Of a stretch of 48,482 bases of DNA, positions 37,843 through 46,034 are shown one piece after another. The position numbers and the translations under genes are program-made. Below the pieces are notes generated by a model. That model was not told where the DNA came from and did not search any database. It worked only from the letters and a program-made list of their open reading frames with translations. This stretch comes from Myxococcales bacterium (GTDB lineage: Bacteria > Myxococcota_A > Polyangia > Polyangiales > Ga0077539). Each line of letters begins with the position of its first letter. The stretch's first letter is position 1. The stretch covers positions 1 through 48,482 of the forward strand of contig JAAFIF010000076.1 in the NCBI GenBank assembly GCA_013298625.1. Direction: 5' to 3'.

Positions 37843-39039
37843 ATGGCTGATTCCAACACACAGCAAGCGGCGCGCGCGCGTCTCTGGACGCATTGGGCGC
37901 TCCTTTTGGTCGCCAACACGCTCGGGGCTGGAGGATGCGCCAGCGACTCGAGAGTGCTCGGTCCGGACGGCAGTGCGCCAACGGACGGAGGCACAAGTTC
38001 GTCGGACGCCAACGTCCCCATCTCGACGCGGACCGCCAGCGGCAGAGTGTGCTCTGCGGGCTTCCGCTGCGTGGATGGTGCGGACCCGAACGTGGTCTGG
38101 GTGATGCGCACGGAGGGCAACATCAACGGCCCCACGTGCACCGAGGTCTGCCGCGATGCTCTGCCCAACAACTGCGCGTACTACACGTGCGCCGAGGGGA
38201 CGACCGTCGCGTATCGCACCATGGAGAGCTTCGCCCCGATCGCTCGCGGTCTCGGCTTCGAGTGCCGGGCGGGCGGGTGCTGGAGCGGCGAGGCGCCGGG
38301 CGACGGCCAGTACCTGGTCTCGATCGACGTCGACGAGCGCGGCACCCGAAGCTGCTACTTCCCGAACGAGACGGTCATCAGCTGCGATACGCATCCCGGC
38401 AACGCGAACTGCTTCGGTGAGCGCTACGCGAGCGTGTGTCCGTGCTCTGTCCAGCCGCTGGACAGGGCCTGCAACTGGAGTTGCGCCCCGCACGACACCA
38501 CGCGCGCCACGTGGCGCACGCAGGGCACGAGCTGCCTCGCGCGCATCAACTACTGGCGCAAGCGCGCGTGCGAAGAGGGCTGGGTCGAGTGCCCTCCCGC
38601 GGGTCTGCCGCCGATGACCGAGTGCACGGCCTGCCACGAGTGCTCGAACTCCGAATCTGAGCACGACGCGACGAACGGAGCGCACAGCTCGTTCACCCGC
38701 TGCGGCGAGAGCGCCCAGGGCCAAGGAGGCGGCGCCACGTGCGCGGATGTCATCGACGGCTTCGTGGCAGAGCGCGCGCCTGACGCGAACGGTGTGATGC
38801 GCTGCGAGGGACACTGCGGCCCGATCCTCAGGCCGGGCTGCCGAAGCTTCAGCTGGGGCAAGGACCGCGACACGGGGTTTCACACGCTCAACTGGGGCGC
38901 GTGCAACGCCGCCACTTGTTCAGCCTATTGCGCGGCAAACCCCGGCCAATGCTTCACACACGCGACCTCCCCCACGCTCGCGTGTGACGACCCGGACCAG
39001 GGCGCCGAGCCCAACCCCATGATCCACGCCTGCCGGTAG
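37843..39039 (+). CDS. Cys-rich lipoprotein, possible divergent CAP-type
   Basis: A 398-residue lipoprotein. The hydrophobic leader ends in an AGGC lipobox and is followed by an Asp/Ser/Gly-rich spacer. The mature part has about 30 cysteines, mostly in close pairs, pointing to many disulfides. The segment CLARINYWRKRACEEGW, then CHECSNSESEHDATNGAHSS and FTRCGES, resembles the helix and His/CGES region of myxobacterial CAP (SCP/PR-1) proteins, with a clear CAP gene nearby. The match is partial and I am not sure of it. Start is the ATG at 37843 with only a weak ribosome site. Expected on the cell surface or released. Confidence 0.82.
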   Translation: MADSNTQQAARARLWTHWALLLVANTLGAGGCASDSRVLGPDGSAPTDGGTSSSDANVPISTRTASGRVCSAGFRCVDGADPNVVWVMRTEGNINGPTCTEVCRDALPNNCAYYTCAEGTTVAYRTMESFAPIARGLGFECRAGGCWSGEAPGDGQYLVSIDVDERGTRSCYFPNETVISCDTHPGNANCFGERYASVCPCSVQPLDRACNWSCAPHDTTRATWRTQGTSCLARINYWRKRACEEGWVECPPAGLPPMTECTACHECSNSESEHDATNGAHSSFTRCGESAQGQGGGATCADVIDGFVAERAPDANGVMRCEGHCGPILRPGCRSFSWGKDRDTGFHTLNWGACNAATCSAYCAANPGQCFTHATSPTLACDDPDQGAEPNPMIHACR

Positions 39040-39101
39040 TCGGCGGCGCGTGCGCAGCGCGAGTCTGTGACGCGTTTTCGATGGAGAGAGAGGCCAAAAG
39101 A

Positions 39102-40172
39102 ATGAAGCTCGAGCGGATGAGGAAGGTAGCCGTTGGCACCTCGTTTCTGATGGCCACCGCGTCCTGCGGCGGAGTTGCGAGCAACGACGGCGGTGTCACC
39201 GACGGCAACGGCAACTCGGGTTCGAACGACGGCGGCTCGAACGGCGGTGGTTCGAACGACGGCGGCTCGAACGGCGGTGGTTCGAACGATGGCGGCTCGA
39301 ACGGCGGCTCGTCAGGGCTGATTCGATACACTCCAGAACAAGCGAACTGGAGCACCTTTGCCTCCAAGCCCCTCGCCGCAAGACACACGGCCCATGACCC
39401 GAACTCCGTGGAGTATCTCACCGCGGCTTCTTGGGATACTGCCCGATGGGATGGCACCGTTTACAATCCCTCGAGAATGTCGCGGGCAGACTTCTTTCGT
39501 GCGATATGCCCTCACGTCGATCAAGTGAGGGGCATCCGAGAGGTCTTCTACGCGCAGCGGCCCTTCGCGGATGACCGCAACCCAACCCGAGCGGAAGTCG
39601 ACAATTGGCACCGAATCGCCATCAACCACGTGCGCGCCCTCGTCGGATACACAAGCCAAGATCGCCAGGTCCGGCCCGACCATTGTTTGTTTGCACGCGC
39701 GCTTTGGGGCGATCAGAGACAGCGTTCAATGATGTGGGACGCCGAATACCCCGGCGTGCTCAACTCCGCTGCGGGCCCCTGTATGGGAACGTCTAATCCT
39801 CATTGTGGTGCGACGTTCCTTCTCAGCGCGGAGGATCAGGTTCCATTTCTGCCGGAGGGGCACCCCACCTGCACCGCCGCGCCTGGCGCAGAGGGTATTT
39901 TTAGCGGCCCCAAGTCGAATATTCCCTGGTCAGTCAAATGGTCTCGAGGGCTGTGCAACACGCTCGCAGCGGAGGGCTTTTGGGGCGGACATGTGGGGCC
40001 GTGGTTTCACCGCGAGACATTCGGCTTCAGCTTCTGGGATGGCGATCCTGCCAACAACGGCAGCGTCGCCATCCTCCGAGCCAAGTGGGGAGGAAACTCG
40101 ATGCCGAATCTCTACTGCAATCCCGCTGAACCGGGCTGCGATCCGGCCAACACGGGGCCTGGCGGGCGGTAG
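39102..40172 (+). CDS. Lipoprotein with Gly/Asn/Ser repeat linker, unknown domain
   Basis: A 356-residue lipoprotein. I prefer the ATG at 39102, which has GAGAGAGG eight bases upstream, over one 21 bases earlier with none. The signal peptide ends in lipobox MATASC. A flexible linker of SNDGGSNGGG repeats (about residues 28-72) holds the ~280-residue domain away from the membrane. That domain is rich in Trp, His and aromatic residues (WDTARWDGTVYNPSRMSRAD, NWHRIAINHVRALVGYT, GFWGGHVGPWFHRETFGFSF) and has few cysteines. The codon use is less GC-rich than neighbours, which may point to transfer. I do not recognise the family. It lies between two other surface lipoprotein genes. Confidence 0.84.
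   Translation: MKLERMRKVAVGTSFLMATASCGGVASNDGGVTDGNGNSGSNDGGSNGGGSNDGGSNGGGSNDGGSNGGSSGLIRYTPEQANWSTFASKPLAARHTAHDPNSVEYLTAASWDTARWDGTVYNPSRMSRADFFRAICPHVDQVRGIREVFYAQRPFADDRNPTRAEVDNWHRIAINHVRALVGYTSQDRQVRPDHCLFARALWGDQRQRSMMWDAEYPGVLNSAAGPCMGTSNPHCGATFLLSAEDQVPFLPEGHPTCTAAPGAEGIFSGPKSNIPWSVKWSRGLCNTLAAEGFWGGHVGPWFHRETFGFSFWDGDPANNGSVAILRAKWGGNSMPNLYCNPAEPGCDPANTGPGGR
39221..39310 (+). repeat. Three 30-bp tandem repeats in lipoprotein linker
   Basis: A 30-base unit is repeated three times (39221-39250, 39251-39280, 39281-39310, the last slightly diverged) and encodes the decapeptide SNDGGSNGGG. The near-identity at the DNA level points to recent slippage expansion, so linker length may vary between strains. 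Confidence 0.85.
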
Positions 40173-40309
40173 ACATGCTGGTCAACCCCTGACACGTCCC
40201 TTCGAGCGAGCAGGCACCGAGGACAAAACAACCTACGGTGCTCGGTCGAGCATGGATGGGTCTCTGCGGTAGTCCGATGGCCTTCTGCCTCGGCTCCGCG
40301 CGGCCGCGG

Positions 40310-40328
40310 CACGACCGTCGCGGTCGTG
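40310..40328 (+). terminator. Hairpin with 8-bp perfect stem
   Basis: CACGACCG and CGGTCGTG pair perfectly around a TCG loop, followed by GTTTCG. It lies 138 bases after the stop of the upstream lipoprotein gene and about 60 bases before the CAP gene start, so it may end the first transcript or lie in the CAP leader. The weak T-tract keeps confidence low. Confidence 0.4.
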
Positions 40329-40390
40329 GTTTCGATGCGAGTTTCCGTCATTGCGATCTGATCTCCAAACGGATCCCACAGAAGCAACCC

Positions 40391-41131
40391 ATGCGATTCA
40401 TTCAGACACTCCCCGTGCTGTTGTCGCTGACGTTGATGAACTCGTCGTGCGGCGGTGTCGACAGCGGTCCCGACGGCGGTGCCGACGGCGGGGTCGACAG
40501 CCGTGCCGACGGCCGCGACAGCAGCGCTGTCGACAGCGGTGTCGCGAACAGCGTCGACGTTGGCGTCGGCGGCCGCGACGGCGCTATCGGCGGGCGCGAT
40601 GGCGGCGTCAGCGGCGACAGCGGCTCGAGCTTGGACGCGGCTATTTCGAGCGACGCAGCTGTCCCTCTTTCAACAGAGGCAACGACATGGCTGTCCGAGC
40701 ACAATTCTCGGCGCCAGCGGTATCACACGATGTACGGCAGCTCCTACGTCCCCTTGAGATGGAGCGCTTCCCTTGCTGCGAGCGCGACGAGATACGCGGA
40801 GGAGATGGCCAGAACCGGCGCCTGGCGCCATAGCGATTCGCCTTATGGTGAGAATCTGGCATGGAATGGCGGAATCCAGTCGAGGGCCATTTCCGACATT
40901 CTGACGCGTTGGGTCGAGAACGAAGAAGCCAGCTGGGGAGGACACTTCACGCAAGTTCTGTGGCGAGGCACCAGGTACGTCGGCTGCGGAAGAGCTTCGA
41001 GCCCCCAACATGGCAGCTTTCAGGCTTGCCAGTATGCTGCCCCTGGAAACTGCGGTAACCGCAGGAGAGAAACCATGCTGGCTGACCGCACGGGGTGTTT
41101 GCCCGAGTGTCCGCCAGAGGGTTGCTTCTGA
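40391..41131 (+). CDS. CAP-domain (SCP/PR-1-like) lipoprotein
   Basis: A 246-residue lipoprotein starting at the ATG that gives signal MRFIQTLPVLLSLTLMNSSC. An Asp/Gly/Ser-rich spacer (about 22-90) carries a degenerate GRDGG pattern. The CAP domain spans about 98-235: LSEHNSRRQ, LRWSASLAASATRYAEEMAR, WRHSDSPYGENLAW, WVENEE, GGHFTQVLWRGTRYVGCGRA and ACQYAAPGN. The His and Glu residues that line the CAP cavity (HSD, GEN, HFTQ) are all present, and the domain has its usual ~140-residue length. CAP proteins act outside the cell, often as sterol/lipid binders or Ca-dependent effectors. It is third in a run of surface lipoproteins on the plus strand. A ~50-residue upstream extension of the frame is not coding. 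Confidence 0.92.
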   Translation: MRFIQTLPVLLSLTLMNSSCGGVDSGPDGGADGGVDSRADGRDSSAVDSGVANSVDVGVGGRDGAIGGRDGGVSGDSGSSLDAAISSDAAVPLSTEATTWLSEHNSRRQRYHTMYGSSYVPLRWSASLAASATRYAEEMARTGAWRHSDSPYGENLAWNGGIQSRAISDILTRWVENEEASWGGHFTQVLWRGTRYVGCGRASSPQHGSFQACQYAAPGNCGNRRRETMLADRTGCLPECPPEGCF

Positions 41132-41244
41132 AGCGAAGGGGGGCGCGCAGGATCGCGCAGAGCGCCGTCATCGAGAGTGCGGGAGTGCCAATATTGGTGG
41201 CGCCCTACAACCCCCTCGCGCGTTTCTCTCGTACCGTCGCCGCC

Positions 41245-42324
41245 ATGCCCATCGACGAGCGCTGGCTCCTTCCCAAACAGCCGGCCACTCAACGACCGAG
41301 CGCGAAGATCGTCGCCAAAGGATCGGCGAAGAACACAACCGACATCGTCGCGCTCTCCGATGGCAGCTACCTCGTCGCCCATCACGAAGGCTTCGCGGCG
41401 TCGCCCGGCGGCCTCGCGCACCGCAACGCCGACTGGTCCATCCGCGCCTCGCGCACGGACGCGTTCGGGCCCATCCACTGCGGGCGCTCACCGTGGATCG
41501 CCTCGGGTCCGCTCTACGAAGGCGAGCACGCGTCGCTGTGCACGATCGATCCCGAGACGCTCGACACGCGAGAGCTGTTGCCGCTCACGCGGCCCTTCTG
41601 TTGGCTCTCGGACACGGCCCTGCTCGCGCACACGCCGACGCCGAACGGAGCGTTCGACAAGAAGACCTTCGCGTACACGCGCTTGCCTGGATACAACGCG
41701 GACCCGTCGCTGCTCTCGCAGTGCAGGCTGCCCGAGACGCCCGGGCTCTTGCAGTTCGACCTCGTGTCGCGCGAAGCGCGGTTGCTCATCGAAGCGTCGC
41801 CGCACGACGGCTTTCGACACGCGGTCCTCTCCGCCGATCAGCGCGTGCTCTTCGCCGCGACGTCCTACGGACGAGTGATCGCGGTTCGACGCGAAGACGC
41901 GACGGTGCTCTGGGAGCGCCCTGCCGTAAAGAACATCACGCAGCTCTCGCTGCTCGCGTTTGCGCTGAGCCCCGACGGGTCACAGCTCGTGTGCGCGGGC
42001 TCTGGCGCTCCGCACGATTGCCTGGTGCTCGACGCTGCGACGGGCGCGGTGCGCCACGAGTACGCGCTGCGCAGCGCGGTCGATGCGGCGCGAGTCACGA
42101 GCAAACAAGCGAGCAGCCTGCGCGCGCTCGCGTTTCATCGCGACGGACATTTCGCGGTCGGGACGAGCTCGGGCGCGATCATCCTCGCCCGTCGCGACGG
42201 GAGCATCTCTGCGTTCAAAGCGGCCTCGTGCCCGGTGACGGCGCTCGCGTTCTCGCGCGATGGAAGCGAGCTCGTCTCGGGCGGCCACGAAGAGTGCCTG
42301 CGGGTGTGGGCGTTCGAGGCGTGA
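41245..42324 (+). CDS. Cytosolic WD40-like beta-propeller protein
   Basis: A 359-residue protein from the ATG at 41245 (MPIDERWLLPKQ); the frame is open upstream but with poor codon bias. No signal peptide or membrane segment. From about residue 25 to the end there are six to seven WD40/quinoprotein-like blades, best seen at the C-terminal end: VLSADQRVLFAATSYGRVIA, AFALSPDGSQLVCAGSGAPH, AFHRDGHFAVGTSSGAIILA, AFSRDGSELVSGGHEECLRV ending WAF. These propellers are protein-binding platforms. Its stop is 54 bases from the convergent membrane-protein gene. No partner is clear. Confidence 0.85.
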   Translation: MPIDERWLLPKQPATQRPSAKIVAKGSAKNTTDIVALSDGSYLVAHHEGFAASPGGLAHRNADWSIRASRTDAFGPIHCGRSPWIASGPLYEGEHASLCTIDPETLDTRELLPLTRPFCWLSDTALLAHTPTPNGAFDKKTFAYTRLPGYNADPSLLSQCRLPETPGLLQFDLVSREARLLIEASPHDGFRHAVLSADQRVLFAATSYGRVIAVRREDATVLWERPAVKNITQLSLLAFALSPDGSQLVCAGSGAPHDCLVLDAATGAVRHEYALRSAVDAARVTSKQASSLRALAFHRDGHFAVGTSSGAIILARRDGSISAFKAASCPVTALAFSRDGSELVSGGHEECLRVWAFEA

Positions 42325-42378
42325 ACGCGACGGGGGGCCCGCAATCGCATCCTGACGCGCGATGAGCTGCGAGGCGCC

Positions 42379-44061
42379 TCACTGCGCGGCATCGGGCAGA
42401 GGCTTCGTCGCGAGCGCTTCGAGCACCCACGGCGCAGCGGCGCGCAGTCGTGCGTGGGTCAGGGGCTCGAGCTCGATGCGGCGCAGGACGCGATCGCGTT
42501 CGGCGGGGACGAGCGCGATGGCTTGAAGAGCGTGCGCCACGAGCTCGGCGTGACGACGCAGCTCGATTTCGTCAGGGAGATCGCAGGCGATCGCGAGCGA
42601 GCGCGCACGGTCGCCCGAGGCGAGCGCGAGCGCGAGCCGCGTGTGGAAGCGGAGCGCGCCGTAGGACTCACCGCGCAGCTTCTCAGCGAGCGCGAGGAGG
42701 GCCTCGGCGCGATCGCGCCGATTGGCCCATGCGATGTGCTCGATGGCGGCCGAGAACGTTGGCCAGTCGGGGACGGGATCCTCGATGCGCTGCGACTCGA
42801 AGCTCGTGAGGACCACGGTCTCTGCGACATCCGCCGCGCGATCGAGCTGTCCGTCGAGCGCGACGTCATCTGCGATGCGGGCGGCGACGCTCGCCGCGGT
42901 CTCGCCGTCGCTTGTCGGAGTCGCCGGGCGCGGATCGCCGAGGGAGGCGCGAAGCCTTCGCAGACGTCGCCTTCCGGTGGGCGACCGCTGTTCCGCGAAC
43001 CGCGTGCCGGCGAGGACGGAAGCCAAGACCAGGAGCCCAACGACGGGGATCGACCCATCGTGTCTCGGAATCAACGACAGCAGCCACGATGCCCCAGTTG
43101 CAGCCAACACGACAAAGGCCCAGCTCAACGCGATCGCGTCTGGGCTCAGCGGTCGTGGCCGACGCGCGGGGGGCGTCTCGCTCGCGTAGTCCCACGTCGC
43201 GGGATGCTCGTCGGCGCTGACGCGATACGGCGGCGGCTCGATGACCAACGCAGGGCAGAATCGCTCGAGCCACGCTCGAAACGCGTAGCGTCCCGCGGGC
43301 GTACGTTGCGCGCGGTAGGCGTTGGCTGGAGGGCGCGACAGGGCGTCGATCAGCGTGCGGAGCGCCCGTTGATCGAGCCACATCGTGTGCGCCGCCGGAA
43401 GCTCCGCGACGAAACCTCCCTCGGCTCGGATGATGGTGGCTTGGGCGAGTCTGTTCCATCCCTCATCGGGCTCGACGGTCGCGAGGAGCGCTTTGGCTTC
43501 GGTCGTGAATCCGCGAAGGGTGAGCGCGATCGCCCGAAGGCTCACGGCGAGCGGATCGGCGTTGTGGCCGGTCGCAGCGCGGCGATCGACCACTTGTTCG
43601 AACAGCGCCAGGTCGCCGGAGTCGATGGCCTCGAACAAGCGCCTGAAGTCGAGCGTGGGCAGCGCGCCCCACGAGTCGGTCACCTCGGCTCCTTCGCGGA
43701 GCGCTCGACGAGCGTCCGGTGATCCTGCGGACACGTCGCGACGAAATCGTCCGATGCGTTCTCTGTCCCAGCGCGCGCAGAGCGTGAAGACGGCGAGCGC
43801 ACAGGAGAACGCGACGATCGGCGGCACGAGCGCGAGCCTCGACGCTGCGACGGCAGCTCCGAATGGCCCGAGAAGAGCGAGGCCAAACGTCACGGTGCGC
43901 CAGAGGTACCCGCGGCCCCGCCGTCGTCGCGCACGGTCGCTGCGCGCGTCGAGCTCCTCGAGTGACGCTGCGCTCGTCTTCACGAGCTCGCGTGTGCTCG
44001 GTTCGCTCGCGAGCGTGTCGCCCGTGGGTGGCTCGCGCGTCGTCGGTCCCCTGTCGCTCAA
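42379..44061 (-). CDS. Membrane protein of unknown function with four predicted helices
   Basis: About 560 residues. The start is uncertain: the frame is open to a TTG at 44184, but that overlaps the upstream lipoprotein gene by 53 bases; I chose a TTG at 44061 just after that gene's stop. Neither has a good ribosome site. Two pairs of hydrophobic helices are visible (TFGLALLGPFGAAVAASRLA and ALVPPIVAFSCALAVFTLC; then IALSWAFVVLAATGASWLLS and VVGLLVLASVLAGTRFA), with helical, Ala/Arg-rich soluble segments between and after, possibly TPR-like (RRDRAEALLALAEKLRGESY). It converges on the propeller gene. No family recognised. Confidence 0.8.
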   Translation of the reverse strand: MSDRGPTTREPPTGDTLASEPSTRELVKTSAASLEELDARSDRARRRRGRGYLWRTVTFGLALLGPFGAAVAASRLALVPPIVAFSCALAVFTLCARWDRERIGRFRRDVSAGSPDARRALREGAEVTDSWGALPTLDFRRLFEAIDSGDLALFEQVVDRRAATGHNADPLAVSLRAIALTLRGFTTEAKALLATVEPDEGWNRLAQATIIRAEGGFVAELPAAHTMWLDQRALRTLIDALSRPPANAYRAQRTPAGRYAFRAWLERFCPALVIEPPPYRVSADEHPATWDYASETPPARRPRPLSPDAIALSWAFVVLAATGASWLLSLIPRHDGSIPVVGLLVLASVLAGTRFAEQRSPTGRRRLRRLRASLGDPRPATPTSDGETAASVAARIADDVALDGQLDRAADVAETVVLTSFESQRIEDPVPDWPTFSAAIEHIAWANRRDRAEALLALAEKLRGESYGALRFHTRLALALASGDRARSLAIACDLPDEIELRRHAELVAHALQAIALVPAERDRVLRRIELEPLTHARLRAAAPWVLEALATKPLPDAAQ

Positions 44062-44131
44062 CGTCGCAACTGTAGCCCGCCCGCTGGTGGTGCGGCCAGA
44101 GGGCTGCCCAGCGTTGCGCCGCGGAGGCGAT

Positions 44132-44653
44132 TCAAAATGCTGGTCCGCACCATTGTCCACCGGGGTTGTTGGGCGCTGCCGCAAACGGAGGAGAGGGAGC
44201 CTCCTGCACGACCGTAGCGCAGTTCACATTGCAAGAGACCCCATCCCCGAATGGTTCGCATCGGATTCCGCTGAAGCCGTCGCAACGAAATCCAAACACA
44301 CGCGCTCCATTGAGGCCAGGATTAATCTCAACCAACTGAAAGACTTCTATCTCGCGGTCCTGCGCTCGGCCAACAAGGAACGCTTCACCATCGCCGCGAC
44401 CTGGCACGCCGACGCGAAACGGTGCGATGAATGGGCGTCGAGCCGCGACTGCGTCGCGAAGGCAGCGCTGGACTGCTTCGATCTGTTCGGGTGTGTCGTG
44501 ATAGCGCTGCCCGGGACACCGCACGACGTCGCGCTGTCCCGCCATGATCATGTCCACGTGGCCCGAGGCGCTGCACACGGGCTTGCAGCCAACGAGCAGC
44601 AGGCTGCACAGCGTTGCGGCGCTCAGCGCGAGAAGAGAGGATTGAAAACGCAT
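44132..44653 (-). CDS. Small Cys-containing lipoprotein, unknown
   Basis: A 173-residue lipoprotein. The ATG has GGAG nine bases upstream. The signal peptide MRFQSSLLALSAATLCSLLL ends in lipobox LLVGC. The mature protein has about nine cysteines and mixed alpha/beta character (YHDTPEQIEAVQRCLRDAVA, EVFQLVEINPGLNGARVFGF) with a Pro-rich tail. I do not recognise it. It follows the probably broken gene at 44687-45142 by 33 bases and precedes the membrane-protein gene, so the three may form one transcript. Confidence 0.8.
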   Translation of the reverse strand: MRFQSSLLALSAATLCSLLLVGCKPVCSASGHVDMIMAGQRDVVRCPGQRYHDTPEQIEAVQRCLRDAVAARRPFIAPFRVGVPGRGDGEAFLVGRAQDREIEVFQLVEINPGLNGARVFGFRCDGFSGIRCEPFGDGVSCNVNCATVVQEAPSPPFAAAPNNPGGQWCGPAF

Positions 44654-44686
44654 GAATAAAACTCCAGTTCTGCGAATCAGGGTTGC

Positions 44687-45142
44687 TCAGAATTGCGAGC
44701 CTTCTCGGAGGTACGCAGTCTCTTGAAACAGCGTATTGGCGCCCGAGCCCGTGTACCAGTCGTGTATACGCGGAGTCGCTCCCTCCTGATTCCACCCTGT
44801 AGCCGATGCCGCTGCGGGTCGCGACGCCGGGAATCCCGGTTGCCGGGGAGCACAGATTCCACACCGTCCCGCCGTTGCTCGACTCTGCGCAGAGCACTCG
44901 CCGCGTACCGACGAGTCGGTTGGTCTCGAGTGGATTCGAACTGAGCACCTGAGCCGTGTCCGTCCACAGGACGAACATTCGGCCGCTCGTTGTTCGTTGC
45001 GCCAACCGTTTGACGGACGCTGCCGAGCGACCGGCGCTGCCGGGCGCGCGATGGTCAGCGCTTCGGCGCGCTGGTCGAGGACGGGCTCTCCACAACTTGC
45101 AAGTCCGCTACTGAACAGCGTCAGAGCGACGGTGGCCAGCAC
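44687..45142 (-). pseudogene. Lipoprotein-like gene with two compensating frameshifts
   Basis: The frame starts with a lipoprotein-like leader (VLATVALTLFSSGLASC) from a GTG, or from a CTG at 45172, and ends ...DWYTGSGANTLFQETAYLRE... with a natural stop. One frame is open across all 151 codons, but between about 45015 and 44805 its codons lose the G/C third-position bias, while the adjacent frame has that bias and gives protein-like sequence (GRMFVLWTDTAQVLSSNPLE, SSNGGTVWNLCSPATGIPG). So coding seems to shift into another frame and back. Either the gene carries two opposite indels, or there are two sequence errors. The true product would be an exported protein of about 150 residues. Confidence 0.5.
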
Positions 45143-45264
45143 AACGCTCGGAGCCGCGCGCAGCCCCGCTGCGCTTACCGATGTCTCCGCGTTGCGATGA
45201 ACACTGGGGGGGCGAAATTTCCATCTGCTTCACCGCTTGCTTCACGACAAAGGGTTGAGAACCG

Positions 45265-45278
45265 ACGAGAATTCTCGT
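45265..45278. promoter_or_regulatory. Perfect 14-bp palindrome ACGAGAATTCTCGT
   Basis: The palindrome lies about 95-125 bases upstream of the broken lipoprotein-like gene on the minus strand, in a locally AT-richer noncoding stretch. Size and position fit the operator of a dimeric repressor. No promoter hexamers are clear next to it. Confidence 0.35.
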
Positions 45279-45433
45279 TCGTGGATCAAGGGGTGCTTCG
45301 TCGAACCATCCCCCCACCACATGTTCTGAAACGATAGACCAACGCTTCTCTACCAGCCTCGCTTACGCCATGCAAGTCGCCGCGGGCAGGTGTTTCATGA
45401 CACTCCACGCCACAGCAGCGTCACGCCGGGAGA

Positions 45434-45508
45434 CGAGCGGTCCATGCGACATGAGCCCACGAGCGTGTGATCCTTGGATCTTCCCTCGCGGGTCGCATGG
45501 ACCGCTCG
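45434..45508. ncRNA. Hairpin with perfect 17-bp stem and nested inner stem
   Basis: CGAGCGGTCCATGCGAC (45434-45450) and its exact reverse complement (45492-45508) enclose a 41-base loop. The loop holds a nested hairpin GATCC-TT-GGATC (45469-45480). This could be a structured small RNA, an mRNA leader element, or a recombination site; the strand is not determined. Confidence 0.4.
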
Positions 45509-45590
45509 GTGACGAATCCTGCCTCGCTGCCCCGCCCGCACTCTCTGCCGCGCCGGCTGGGCGTGATTGCGAAACGTGCGACCGCGAAGC

Positions 45591-45953
45591 GCGGCCCCCA
45601 CCCGCGCTGCCGCGCGCCCCGCCCCCGCAGAGCGAGGGCGGCGGCTCAGCATTCTGAATCGCTGGGAAACTGACTGGCAGAGTTGATCGTGAAAGCGCTT
45701 GCTCTGCAAGCGCGAGGCTTTGGGGCAACGGTCGCTGCGCCGACGCAACGAGCGCGAGGTCGTCGCTCGCCTGTTGTCAGGCGCAGCGTCGCGAGCGGCG
45801 ATTGCGTTCGATCGAGAAGCCCGAGCGCCCTCGCAGAGCGAGGGCCCTCACGATCAACTTTGCCAGAGTACATCCTGACGATTCACCATGCGGAGCCGCC
45901 GCCCTTGCGCTCTGCGCGGGGGCGGGGCGCGCGGCAGCGCGGGTGGGGGCCGC
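45591..45953. repeat. ~363-bp imperfect foldback (inverted repeat) with conserved inner hairpins
   Basis: The outer 37 bases of each arm (45591-45627 and 45917-45953) are perfectly inverted. Similarity continues inward with indels through GTTGATCGTGA (45682-45692; inverted at 45848-45858) and a small hairpin in each arm (45695-45713 and 45827-45845), and is still detectable near the centre (about 45770). The hairpin stems differ in sequence but keep full pairing. No open frame in it has codon bias, so it is noncoding. It may be two inverted copies of one ~180-bp element, or a MITE-like unit. Confidence 0.75.
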
Positions 45954-46034
45954 GCACAGGATGCTGCGTCGCTCGAGGCGCAAACGGAGCCGCACCCGTC
46001 GTCGTCACCATCCTTCGAGCCTGCGCGCCCATCG

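Larger units (their letters stand above)
45143..45590. other. Noncoding stretch with palindrome and hairpin
   Basis: I see no credible gene in these 448 bases; the open frames have no codon bias and no ribosome site. It contains the palindrome at 45265 and the 17-bp-stem hairpin at 45434-45508, and abuts the long foldback that begins at 45591. Confidence 0.5.

Noticed and set aside
44385..45095. A single 236-codon gene reading through 44687
   Set aside because: Its second half overlaps the well-supported lipoprotein gene at 44132-44653 in another frame, and its bias is good only between about 45015 and 44805.
45434..45953. Retron or group II intron
   Set aside because: There is no reverse transcriptase gene nearby and no intron domain V-like element was recognised.
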